Origin: an uncultured Clostridia bacterium
GTDB taxonomy: Bacteria; Bacillota; Clostridia; TANB77; CAG-508
Assembly: GCA_934153805.1 (NCBI GenBank)
Contig: CAKPFO010000009.1
Span: forward strand, 1-37,919
Length of the DNA: 37,919 nt
Direction: 5' to 3'
The notes beneath the pieces are model-generated. The model was not told the origin of the DNA, did no database searches, and saw only the letters and a program-made list of their open reading frames with translations. Made by a program: the position numbers and the translations under genes. Shown piece by piece: positions 15,704-23,369 of the stretch. How positions within the stretch are numbered: the first letter of the stretch is position 1; every line of letters begins with the position of its first letter.

Positions 15704-15743
15704 ATTAAATAGTCAATTTAAAAACTTATAGGAGGTGCTAAAA

Positions 15744-15941
15744 ATGGCAAAATGTGAAGTTTGCGAAAAAACACTATCTCATGGAAATCAAATTAGCATT
15801 GCACGTTCTCACGTTAGTAGAAGAGCTACTAGAACTTTTAAACCAAATTTAAGAACAGTTAAAGCTATAGTAGACGGTCAACCAAAAAGAATATCTGTAT
15901 GTGCAAAATGTTTACGTTCTGGAAAAGTAAACAGAGCTTAA
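15744..15941 (+). CDS. rpmB: 50S ribosomal protein bL28
   Basis: The 65-residue protein begins MAKCEVCEKTLSHGNQ, with the two CxxC pairs of zinc-binding L28 (CEVC at 4-7 and CAKC near the C-terminus) and the basic SHVSRRATRTFKPNL segment. ATG 15744 follows TAGGAGGTG; the in-frame ATG three codons earlier sits too close to the ribosome binding site. spoVM lies convergently just downstream, a pairing also found in Bacillus. Confidence 0.97.
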   Translation: MAKCEVCEKTLSHGNQISIARSHVSRRATRTFKPNLRTVKAIVDGQPKRISVCAKCLRSGKVNRA

Positions 15942-16006
15942 TTAAATAGATTAGTCAAAAAATATGGTGCATCATATTTTTGATGTTTAAATTTCTTAAG
16001 AAATAG

Positions 16007-16040
16007 TACAAAAAGACTGCTGTTAACAGCAGTCTTTTAT
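16007..16040. terminator. Bidirectional terminator between rpmB and spoVM
   Basis: The perfect palindrome AAAGACTGCTG/CAGCAGTCTTT with a TTAA loop has T-runs on both strands and separates convergent rpmB and spoVM. Confidence 0.85.
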
Positions 16041-16048
16041 GTATCCAT

Positions 16049-16126
16049 TTATTTTTCTTTTATTCCAAATATAAGCTTTACAAAACCTCTCAAAAATTTT
16101 GGAACTTTTTTAACTACAATAGTCAT
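16049..16126 (-). CDS. spoVM: Stage V sporulation protein SpoVM (25 residues)
   Basis: SpoVM is a tiny amphipathic helix that recognises the convex forespore membrane and anchors SpoIVA for coat and cortex assembly. The ORF encodes MTIVVKKVPKFLRGFVKLIF plus five residues. It matches the Bacillus SpoVM pattern (residues ..KLPKFLGG.V...LG..), including the helix-breaking Pro9 and the PKFL core. An AAGGAG ribosome binding site and GGAG precede ATG 16124-16126. The gene adjoins rpmB, as spoVM does in Bacillus subtilis. It is too short for normal gene callers and supports the organism being a spore former. Confidence 0.88.
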   Translation of the reverse strand: MTIVVKKVPKFLRGFVKLIFGIKEK

Positions 16127-16154
16127 TTTCTCCACACTCCTTTATCTTATATTG

Positions 16155-16304
16155 TTAGCAAAATAACCACATCACGCCTATTGCAAGAATTGCTATTCCT
16201 ATTAAAAATAACCATCCCGTTATTGGAAGTAATAGCACAAGTAATACGCCCAAACCAAGACCTATTAAGCAAACTCCTATTGTCTTTTTTAATAATCTGA
16301 ACAT
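16155..16304 (-). CDS. Small two-helix membrane peptide upstream of spoVM (49 residues)
   Basis: The ORF starts at ATG 16302-16304 with an excellent AAAGGAGGT ribosome binding site. It encodes a basic N-terminus (MFRLLKK) followed by two hydrophobic stretches (IGVCLIGLGLGVLLVLLLP and LFLIGIAILAIGVMWLF) split by ITGW. It ends 28 bp before spoVM and is probably co-transcribed with it. I do not recognise the family; a role in the spore membrane is only an inference from position. Confidence 0.75.
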   Translation of the reverse strand: MFRLLKKTIGVCLIGLGLGVLLVLLLPITGWLFLIGIAILAIGVMWLFC

Positions 16305-16496
16305 AATGTATTACCTCCTTTTATTATATTATATTTTCTATTTCTTATTTTGTTACCACTTCTTGAAAATCACGCCTTTTTATGCTTTAATTAAATTACT
16401 AATATTTATTAAAAGTTATCATTTACAGTTTTCTAATATTTAGTAATAAATAACTTTATAGTCTATGAATTATAACTTTAAGAAAGGATTTTTATT

Positions 16497-17132
16497 ATGT
16501 TAAAAAAATGTGATGTATCAAATATTATAGAAATACTTCGTAAGACTTATCCTGATGCAAAATGTAGTTTAGATTTTTCTACACCTTTTGAATTACTAGT
16601 AGCTGTAATCTTATCAGCTCAATGTACAGACGAAAGGGTTAACAAAATAACTCCTTTAATATTCCAAAAATATTCAACTGCTAAAGATTTTGCTGATATT
16701 GATTTACAAGTGTTAGAAGATTTAATTCGCCCATGTGGATTTTATAAAAATAAGGCTAAGAACATAAAGGCTACCGCCAAAATAATTTTAGAAAAATATA
16801 ATGGAAAGGTTCCACAAACAATGGATGAACTTATTGCTCTTCCTGGAGTTGGTAGAAAAACTGCTAATGTTGTTATGTTAGAAGCATTTAATAATCCTCA
16901 AGGAATTGCTGTTGACACACATTGTAAACGTATTTCTAATAAAATGGGATTTTCTGACAAAAGTGAACCAGAAAGAATAGAACAGGATTTGCTAAAAGTA
17001 ATTCCTAAAAAATATTATAAGGATGTAAATCATTTATTTATGTGGCATGGTCGAAATACTTGTACTGCCCGAAATCCAAATTGCTCTAATTGCCCTGTTA
17101 ATCAATTTTGTAAAATGTATAAGAATGAGTAA
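16497..17132 (+). CDS. nth: Endonuclease III (DNA glycosylase/AP lyase)
   Basis: Nth removes oxidised pyrimidines and cleaves the abasic site in base excision repair. The 211 residues show the helix-hairpin-helix LPGVGRKTANVVM (about 117-129) with the catalytic Lys, the catalytic Asp in AVDTHCKRISNK, and the [4Fe-4S] cluster cysteines in CTARNPNCSNCPVNQFC near the C-terminus. The start ATG 16497 has AAGAAAGGAT upstream. Length is typical. Confidence 0.97.
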   Translation: MLKKCDVSNIIEILRKTYPDAKCSLDFSTPFELLVAVILSAQCTDERVNKITPLIFQKYSTAKDFADIDLQVLEDLIRPCGFYKNKAKNIKATAKIILEKYNGKVPQTMDELIALPGVGRKTANVVMLEAFNNPQGIAVDTHCKRISNKMGFSDKSEPERIEQDLLKVIPKKYYKDVNHLFMWHGRNTCTARNPNCSNCPVNQFCKMYKNE

Positions 17133-17153
17133 ATTTTTACATTAGTTAGTGCA

Positions 17154-17339
17154 AAAACATTTTAAAATATAAAATTAAAATGTAATGACGAATGTGCATG
17201 AAAGAATTCTAGAAATTCTACGATATTTTATGGAAAGAGTTCATTTTAAATGGAAGGGTGCCATAAAATGAGGTAAAATTTCTTGAATTTTGTAATAAAC
17301 CGAGGAATGAAATGCTAATTTTATATTTCAAAATGTTTT
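17154..17339. repeat. 186-bp imperfect palindrome, MITE-like
   Basis: The terminal 24-bp arms (17154-17177 and 17316-17339) are inverted complements with one mismatch. Inner segments also pair in register (about 25 of 31 positions around 17208-17233 with 17262-17290), so the whole element folds into one long hairpin with a loop near 17245. It has no ORF and no clear target duplication. It may be a decayed miniature inverted-repeat element. Confidence 0.6.
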
Positions 17340-17389
17340 AGTATAATATTTTTAACTATATTGCATAATAACAATTAGAGGTGATATAC

Positions 17390-17536
17390 TTGACTACCAT
17401 AAATTGCTCCTCTAATTGCATATATCAAAAAGAGGGTAAATGTTGTTTTGAAAATATTTGCACTAAAAAGGTAACACCTAATAGTAGTTGTGCCTATTAT
17501 TCTAAGCAAACTACAGAAAAAACAAAAAAGATATAA
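17390..17536 (+). CDS. Cys-rich mini-protein (48 residues, TTG start)
   Basis: A TTG start at 17390-17392 follows AGAGGTGAT at good spacing. The product begins MTTINCSSNCIYQKEGKCCF and has further cysteines at about 24 and 38, a pattern (CxxxC...C...C with NC.YQK.G.C) seen in a common clostridial small protein often mis-labelled as a hydroxymyristoyl-ACP dehydratase. The cysteines suggest metal binding. It has a TATAAT box at 17342-17347, partly supplied by the adjacent palindromic element, and its own terminator. Confidence 0.75.
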   Translation: MTTINCSSNCIYQKEGKCCFENICTKKVTPNSSCAYYSKQTTEKTKKI

Positions 17537-17568
17537 ATCAGTTTTATGGTTTATATCTTTTTTCATAA
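17526..17568 (+). terminator. Terminator of the Cys-rich mini-protein
   Basis: The stem AAAAGATATAAA/TTTATATCTTTT overlaps the stop codon and ends in TTTTTTC. Confidence 0.8.
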
Positions 17569-17719
17569 GTAAATTTATAGTCATCTAGAAATTTTTAATA
17601 TCTCCCATTTATATTTTGTAAATTACAAATTTTGCAACAATTTTATATTATATATTTGTTGACAAACATACAATTAAGATATATATTTATTTTACAAATT
17701 ATTAAAAGGAGGATTTATC

Positions 17720-18898
17720 ATGTTAAAAAACAAATCAAAATTCATTTTACTATTAATGCTTGTTGTCACACTAATATCCACACTAAGCTTTGCAACAGAT
17801 GTTACAACTTCAGAAAATGACGATATTGCCTTAATATCTGAAAATGACGAAACTACACCTGTAGGTGATGACGATGCTGGTAGCGCTGAAGATTGGGTTC
17901 AATCTGATTTATATGTGTTTGAGGACTCACCTACTATTAGTAAAATAGTTAATGGAAATGCTTACATTTTTGGTAATGAAGTTACTATTACAGGAGAAAT
18001 TGGAGGAGACGTTTTTGTATTTGCTAACAAATTAAATATTGACGGTGCTTATATTTATAGCAATCTTTTCGCTTTCGCAAACGAGATTAATGTAAATGGT
18101 ATCGTTTACGATATTTATGCTGCTGCAAACACATTTACTTTAGATTCTGATGCATTTGTTTATAGAGACTTAAGAGTTTCTGCTAATACTATTAATTTAA
18201 AAGGTATGGTTAATAAAGATGCTTATCTAACAGCTAATACTTATAACTTTGATACAGATAGTGGAAAAACTCTTATAAAAGGTAACTTAAGCTATGATTC
18301 ATCAAACGAATTATCTATCGCAGATGGTCTTGTAGGTGGAACAGTTACATATAATGAACAAAAAGTTTCTAACAAATCTGCTGGAGAAGTTATCTTAAAG
18401 TATGTATCTGATTTATTAAAAACTATAGCTTATGTTTTAGTTGTTGCTCTACTTTGCATTTATCTTGCACCTAAGTTTACATCTAGAGTTACTACTATGA
18501 GTACTAAAAAATCTTTAGTTTCATTCCTTATAGGACTTGGTGCTGTAATTGTTGGAATAATTGCCTTCGTAATTTTATTACTTAGTGTTATAGGTGTAAA
18601 ACTTGCAGTTGCAGAAATGCTATTATACATTGTTATTTGTATGTCTGGTTTATCTTTTGCAAGCTTATACTTTGGAGGACTTTTAGCAAAACAATTTAAA
18701 CAAGAAGGAAAACTTAAATTACTTGGATTAACTATAGCTTCAGCTGCCATTGTTTGGGTTGTTAGCCAAATTCCTGTAATTGGTGGACTAATCTCTACTT
18801 TGGTTGCAATCTTCGGTATTGGTACTTTCTTAGTAAATACTTTTTATAAAAAAGAAAGTACTGCAGATGTAACTCCAGTAGTAGAAACAAAAGAATAG
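17720..18898 (+). CDS. Secreted bactofilin-like polymer-forming protein with membrane domain
   Basis: The 392 residues begin with a signal peptide (KFILLLMLVVTLISTLSFA). An acidic linker follows, then a region of short beta repeats from about 70 to 215 (NAYIFGNEVTITGEIGGDVF, VFANKLNIDGAYIYSNLFAF) like the right-handed beta-helix of bactofilins. The C-terminal third has about four membrane helices (IAYVLVVALLCIYLAP; FLIGLGAVIVGIIAFVILLL; and two more). The beta-helix is thus probably displayed outside the membrane. A ribosome binding site AAAAGGAGG precedes ATG 17720. Its role, perhaps envelope shaping, is inferred. Confidence 0.85.
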   Translation: MLKNKSKFILLLMLVVTLISTLSFATDVTTSENDDIALISENDETTPVGDDDAGSAEDWVQSDLYVFEDSPTISKIVNGNAYIFGNEVTITGEIGGDVFVFANKLNIDGAYIYSNLFAFANEINVNGIVYDIYAAANTFTLDSDAFVYRDLRVSANTINLKGMVNKDAYLTANTYNFDTDSGKTLIKGNLSYDSSNELSIADGLVGGTVTYNEQKVSNKSAGEVILKYVSDLLKTIAYVLVVALLCIYLAPKFTSRVTTMSTKKSLVSFLIGLGAVIVGIIAFVILLLSVIGVKLAVAEMLLYIVICMSGLSFASLYFGGLLAKQFKQEGKLKLLGLTIASAAIVWVVSQIPVIGGLISTLVAIFGIGTFLVNTFYKKESTADVTPVVETKE

Positions 18899-18937
18899 AA
18901 AATAAAACAATCTCGATAATGAGATTGTTTTATTTTT
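18899..18937. terminator. Bidirectional terminator between the bactofilin-like gene and rpe
   Basis: The stem AATAAAACAATCTC/GAGATTGTTTTATT with a GATAAT loop ends in a T-run on the plus strand; rpe converges from the other side. Confidence 0.85.
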
Positions 18938-19597
18938 TTATTCTTTTAAACTTTCTATTGCTTGTTTATAATTGTCTGAATTTATTATATAATTTCCTGA
19001 AACAAGTATATTAGCTCCTACAGCTATGACCTTTTGAGCTGTTTCATTGTTTATTCCGCCATCTGCTTGTATATCTGTTTCATAATTATTCTCATATATA
19101 AATTTGTTTAACTCTCTTATTTTATCTAGGGTTTCTGGAATCAGTTTTTGCCCTCCTTTTCCTGCTTCTACTGTCATCACTAATATTTTATGAACATGTG
19201 GCACATATTCATAAACTTTTTCTATAGGAGTATTTGCATTAACAGCAATTCCTACTTTGCATCCATTTTCTTTTATATACTTTATTAATTTTATAACTTC
19301 GGTTTCATTTTTACATGCTTCTAATTGAAAAGTAATACTATGTACTCCCATTGCTAAATAACTATCTATATATGACTGTATGTCTTCTACCATTAAATGC
19401 ACATCTATTGGCAAAGTAGACACATTTTTTATATACTCTGTGTATTTTCTCATTCTCTCTGTTGTGTCATTCTCTACAAATTTTCCATCCATTACATCTA
19501 TATGGAAATAATCTGTTTTAGCAACCTCCAAATCATATATTTTTTGAATTATATTTTCCTCTTTTGCACTAAGTAGTGATGTTGCAATTTCTACCAT
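18938..19597 (-). CDS. rpe: Ribulose-phosphate 3-epimerase
   Basis: Rpe interconverts ribulose-5-phosphate and xylulose-5-phosphate in the pentose phosphate pathway. The 219-residue TIM barrel shows TSLLSA near the start, the catalytic Asp in HIDVMDGKFVEN, the metal ligand His in DVHLMVED and the second catalytic Asp in IQADGGINNET. The usual VEPGFGGQ loop reads VEAGKGGQ here, a small deviation. The start overlaps the rsgA end by 7 bp and has AAGGAGG upstream, so the two are translationally coupled as in other Firmicutes. Confidence 0.9.
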   Translation of the reverse strand: MVEIATSLLSAKEENIIQKIYDLEVAKTDYFHIDVMDGKFVENDTTERMRKYTEYIKNVSTLPIDVHLMVEDIQSYIDSYLAMGVHSITFQLEACKNETEVIKLIKYIKENGCKVGIAVNANTPIEKVYEYVPHVHKILVMTVEAGKGGQKLIPETLDKIRELNKFIYENNYETDIQADGGINNETAQKVIAVGANILVSGNYIINSDNYKQAIESLKE

Positions 19598-20461
19598 CTG
19601 TGTGCCTCCTTTTCTTTTAATTCTTCATATATTTTACAGAATCTATCATATCTTTCTTGTGATATCTTACCCTCTTCTACAGCTTGTTTTATTCCACACT
19701 CTTTTTCTTTAATATGTGTACATCCTACAAATTCACAATTTTCTATTTCTTTTCTAAATTCTTTAAAATATTTATCCAAATTTGTACTCTCTATTTCACT
19801 TATTTCAAAACTAGAAAAGCCTGGGGTATCTGCTATATATGTATTTTCTTCTAATTCATACAGTTTAATATCTGTAGTAGTATTTTTTCCTTTTTTATTT
19901 TTGGTACTTATTTCTCCTTCTTGTGTCTTTTCTTCCTCAAACAATGCATTTATTATTGTTGATTTTCCTACTCCAGAGTTTCCTGAAAATGCGCTTATTT
20001 GTCCTTTTAGCTTTTCTCGTATTTTTTCTATTCCTACTCCCTCTTTTGCATTAGTTAGTATAACATCATATCCTATTTTAGTATATGTGTCTTTTATTTG
20101 CTGTGCCGTATCTGCTAAATCGATTTTATTTACTACTATAATTGGGGTAATGTCTAAGCTTTCTGCATATACTAATTGTTTGTCTAACATTAATAAGTCT
20201 GGCTTTGGATTTTTAGTTGATAACACAAATATTATTTGAGATATATTTGCTATTTTAGGTCTTTTAATGTATGTCTTTCTTGGCATAACTTTCTCTATTG
20301 TAGCACTATCTCCTGTAATTTCTACTTGTACATAATCTCCTACAACGGGTGTTAGTTCATCTTCTTTTTTTAATTTTCCGTCTTGCTAAAGCATTATACA
20401 CTTTATCATCTACCTTTATTTTATATAGGTTTGCTATATTCCCTACTATTATTCCTTGCAT
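19591..20461 (-). CDS. rsgA: Ribosome small-subunit GTPase RsgA, with a +1 frameshift at a CGG codon
   Basis: RsgA (CpgA) is a circularly permuted GTPase acting in 30S maturation. The continuous frame 19591-20286 has NKIDLAD (G4), SGNSGVGKSTIINAL (G1), DTPGFSSFE (G3) and the zinc motif CEFVGCTHIKEKECGIK. It lacks the N-terminal OB-fold. That domain is present just upstream: ATG 20459-20461 with GAGGAG reads MQGIIVGNIANLYKIKVDDK and on to NALAR. One extra C (plus-strand G at 20380) then makes a CGG codon and shifts the frame to a stop 6 codons later. Skipping it restores ARGKLKKEDELTPVVGDY and 289 residues, the normal length. Error, mutation or +1 frameshifting are all possible. Confidence 0.9.
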
Positions 20462-20540
20462 ATTTTCTCCTCTTCACACTCATCTATTTTCAAACTAATT
20501 ATACTATTTTTATATTTATTTTACAATCAAACAGCTAAAA

Positions 20541-20604
20541 TTTTCGATTAGGGACGCCCTTTTTTCGAAAATTTTTTCAAAAAAGGGGCGTCCCTAATCG
20601 AAAA
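20541..20604. repeat. GC-rich REP-like palindrome downstream of prkC
   Basis: The arms TTTTCGATTAGGGACGCCC and its complement are near-perfect over about 25 bp including the A/T tracts. The loop contains TTCGAAAATTT. The GGGACGCC core is strikingly GC-rich for this genome and resembles extragenic palindromes dispersed in clostridial genomes. Confidence 0.65.
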
Positions 20605-20632
20605 AGGGCGTCTCTTTTTAGACGTCCTCTTT
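20605..20632 (-). terminator. Terminator of the rlmN-stp-prkC unit
   Basis: On the minus strand GGACGTCT/AGACGCCC (7 of 8 paired) with an AAAAAG loop is followed by TTTTT. It abuts the REP-like palindrome and shares its GGGCGTC core. Confidence 0.7.
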
Positions 20633-20637
20633 TTAGT

Positions 20638-22611
20638 TTATTCTACTGTTAATGTTGTGTTACTATTTAGATTTAATTGATATTCTCTTCCTCCAAGAAC
20701 TCCATCAATATAAACTTTTATTATAACTGTACCTTTTCCAGATACTTTTACAGGTACATTCTCATTTGCTGGACTTACTTTGCTGTCATATGCTGTTTCT
20801 GTTGTTCCTTGAGATGTTACTGTTACTTTTAGTTTTACATCATCTGGTTTAATTTCTTTTCCATCTTCATCTTTTTTAGGTGTATAGTTTGTAATTGATT
20901 TTACATTAACTGTTACTGTTCCTGATTTTATTTCTTCTATTTTGTTAACAGTTATTGTTATTGTGCTTCCCTCATCTACAGATTTTCCTACTTCTATACT
21001 TTGTTTTAATACTACTCCAGCGTCTTTTGTTGTATCTTCTTCGTATACTACCTCTGGTTTTAATTTAGCATCTGTAAGTTCTTTAGTTGCTACGTCTTCT
21101 TTCTTTCCTATTACATATGGTACTGATACTTGCTCTTTTGCTTTACTTACTGTTAAGGTTATTTTTGTTCCTGCTTCTACTTGTGTGTCTTTATCTATGC
21201 TTTGTTTTAAAACTATTCCCTCTTCTACTTTTGTATTTTCTTCTTGTACTACTTCTATTTCTAAGTTTGCATCTAACGCTTCTAGTATTTGTCTTGCTTC
21301 ATCTATCTTTTTGCCAACTAAATTTTCTATTTTTACAACTTTTGTACCTTTGCTTATTACTATTTCAAATTTTGTATTTTCTTTTACTGTATAATTTTTC
21401 TTATATTCTGGTGACTGTGATATAATCTTTCCTGCTTCTACTTCTGCACTATATTCCTCTGATGTTATTTCATAAGTAAATTTTGTATCTTTTAATAATT
21501 CTTTTATTTCAGTTTCTGTTTTTCCTACTAGCTCTGGTATTTGTTTATCTTTTAATGTTCCTGCATCCATTGCAAGTCTTGTTATTCCTATAGTTGCTAC
21601 AAATAATAATATACATGCTACAACTATTATCAATATTTTCAATTTTGGATTTTTGCTAAAGAACTGTTGCATCTTGCTCTTTTTCTTTTTGTTCTTTTCA
21701 GGTTCTTTATTTAGCATATCATCTGTTATTGTTCCTATTACTTGTGTTTTTCCAAAATCTGTTGTATCTTCTACAAATCCACCTTCAGGATTTTTTAATG
21801 CTAAACTTAAATCTTTTATCATTTCTGTTGCAGATTGATATCTTAAACTAGGATCTTTTTGCATTGCTTTCATTATAATTTGATTTACTGCAAATGGAAT
21901 ACTATCATTAATTTTCATTGGTTCAATAGGCTTTTCTTGCATATGTTTTAATGCTATTGATACTGGTGTATCCGCATCAAAAGGTACTCTACCTGTAAGC
22001 ATTTCATACATTACAACCCCAAGTGAATATAAATCTGATTTTGCGTCTGTGTATCCACCTTTTGCATGTTCTGGTGAAAAATAATGTACAGATCCTATAG
22101 TAGTTCCAAACGCTGTTATTGTTGAATTTGAAACAGCTTTTGCTATTCCAAAATCTGTTACTTTTGCCACTCCGTCTTCTGTTATTATAATATTGTGTGG
22201 TTTTATATCTCTATGAACTATATTATTTTTATGAGCTGCTTCCAATGCTGAAGCTATTTGCATTGCTATATTTACAGACCATTTCCATGGAAGTGCTCCA
22301 TCTTCATTTATTATTTGTTTTAAAGTTTTTCCTTGTATTAATTCCATTACTATGTAATAAATATTATCTTCATGTCCTACATCATATACAGACACGATAT
22401 TTGGATGTGTAAGTCCTGCAGCTGATTGAGCTTCTGCATTAAATCTCCTAATAAATTCAGCATCTGTTGTATATTCATCTTTTAATACTTTTACTGCAAC
22501 ATATCTATTTAGCACATGACATTTAGCCTTATATACTGTTGCCATTCCACCATTTCCTATTTTTTCTAGAATTTCGTATCTACTTCCTATATATTTACCT
22601 TCTAAATTCAT
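20638..22611 (-). CDS. prkC: PASTA-domain Ser/Thr protein kinase PrkC
   Basis: PrkC senses muropeptides or lipid II and phosphorylates proteins in growth and germination control. The 657 residues contain an N-terminal kinase domain (about 10-275) with GNGGMATVYKAK, the catalytic Lys in AVKVLK, HRDIKPHNI and DFGIAKA, and the GTTIGSVHYFSPE activation segment. A membrane helix (about 327-350) is followed by three extracellular PASTA repeats to about 563 and a C-terminal beta-rich tail with a Tyr/Pro/Lys linker. The gene follows stp with a 23-bp gap, the standard kinase-phosphatase pair. Confidence 0.97.
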   Translation of the reverse strand: MNLEGKYIGSRYEILEKIGNGGMATVYKAKCHVLNRYVAVKVLKDEYTTDAEFIRRFNAEAQSAAGLTHPNIVSVYDVGHEDNIYYIVMELIQGKTLKQIINEDGALPWKWSVNIAMQIASALEAAHKNNIVHRDIKPHNIIITEDGVAKVTDFGIAKAVSNSTITAFGTTIGSVHYFSPEHAKGGYTDAKSDLYSLGVVMYEMLTGRVPFDADTPVSIALKHMQEKPIEPMKINDSIPFAVNQIIMKAMQKDPSLRYQSATEMIKDLSLALKNPEGGFVEDTTDFGKTQVIGTITDDMLNKEPEKNKKKKSKMQQFFSKNPKLKILIIVVACILLFVATIGITRLAMDAGTLKDKQIPELVGKTETEIKELLKDTKFTYEITSEEYSAEVEAGKIISQSPEYKKNYTVKENTKFEIVISKGTKVVKIENLVGKKIDEARQILEALDANLEIEVVQEENTKVEEGIVLKQSIDKDTQVEAGTKITLTVSKAKEQVSVPYVIGKKEDVATKELTDAKLKPEVVYEEDTTKDAGVVLKQSIEVGKSVDEGSTITITVNKIEEIKSGTVTVNVKSITNYTPKKDEDGKEIKPDDVKLKVTVTSQGTTETAYDSKVSPANENVPVKVSGKGTVIIKVYIDGVLGGREYQLNLNSNTTLTVE

Positions 22612-22634
22612 AATATCTCTCCTCTTTGATATTC

Positions 22635-23360
22635 CTACTTAATTACTATAGCTGTGATATTGTCATATCCTCCATTTTCATTAGCTTTATCAACTAATCT
22701 TTGTGGAGCCGATTTATAGTCTTGTTTTATTATATTGTATATTTCGTCTTCTTCTATCATATTTGTTAATCCATCTGAACACATTAAAATTATATCATCT
22801 TTTATAAAACCTTTTACTGTAACATCTGGTTCAACAAATATCGTACAACCTAAGGCTTTTGTAAGCATGTTCTTCTTTGGATGATTATGTGCTTGCTCTT
22901 TTGTTATTGTTCCATCTTTTACTAATTTTTCTACATAGCTGTGGTCTGTTGTTAATTTTCTCATAAATTCCTTACGTATTCTATATATTCTACTATCTCC
23001 CACATGTCCTATATACATTTTATTATTATATATTAAACATACTTCTAATGTAGTACCCATTCCTTCTAATTGTGCATCTTCTTTTGATCTTTCGTATACT
23101 ACCATGTTAGCATACTCCATTGCACTTTTTATTAGTTTAAGTATTTCGTCTCTGTCCTTTATTATATTATCTATATTGCTCTCTATATAGCTTTTAACAG
23201 AAGCTGTTGCAAGTTTACTTGCAATTTCTCCGCCTTTGTATCCTCCCATTCCATCTGCTAATATATATAATTTTAGATTTGATTCTTCTCCTGAAATGTA
23301 ATAACTATCTTGATTCATATCTCGCACTTTTCCTATATCTGATTTTGCAAAAGCTTCCAT
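22635..23360 (-). CDS. stp: PP2C-type Ser/Thr phosphatase (Stp/PrpC)
   Basis: This phosphatase reverses PrkC phosphorylation. The 241 residues begin with KSDIGKVRDMNQDSYYI and contain the metal-binding ADGMGGYKGGEIAS (about 35-48), HVGDSRIYRI, LMCSDGLTNMIEED and the final GGYDNITAIVI motif, i.e. all PP2C signature aspartates. It sits between rlmN (9 bp upstream) and prkC, the conserved Firmicute order. Confidence 0.97.
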   Translation of the reverse strand: MEAFAKSDIGKVRDMNQDSYYISGEESNLKLYILADGMGGYKGGEIASKLATASVKSYIESNIDNIIKDRDEILKLIKSAMEYANMVVYERSKEDAQLEGMGTTLEVCLIYNNKMYIGHVGDSRIYRIRKEFMRKLTTDHSYVEKLVKDGTITKEQAHNHPKKNMLTKALGCTIFVEPDVTVKGFIKDDIILMCSDGLTNMIEEDEIYNIIKQDYKSAPQRLVDKANENGGYDNITAIVIK

Positions 23361-23369
23361 TTATACCTC

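Larger units (their letters stand above)
15304..15743. other. Gene-free stretch between the OLE promoter and rpmB
   Basis: No ORF is supported in these 440 bases. The left half is plain AT-rich DNA. The middle holds a candidate terminator-like structured RNA at 15481-15551, and the right end holds the rpmB promoter. A 9-bp inverted repeat (TTCACAG/CTGTGAA with flanks, near 15430 and 15623) brackets the middle part. Confidence 0.5.
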
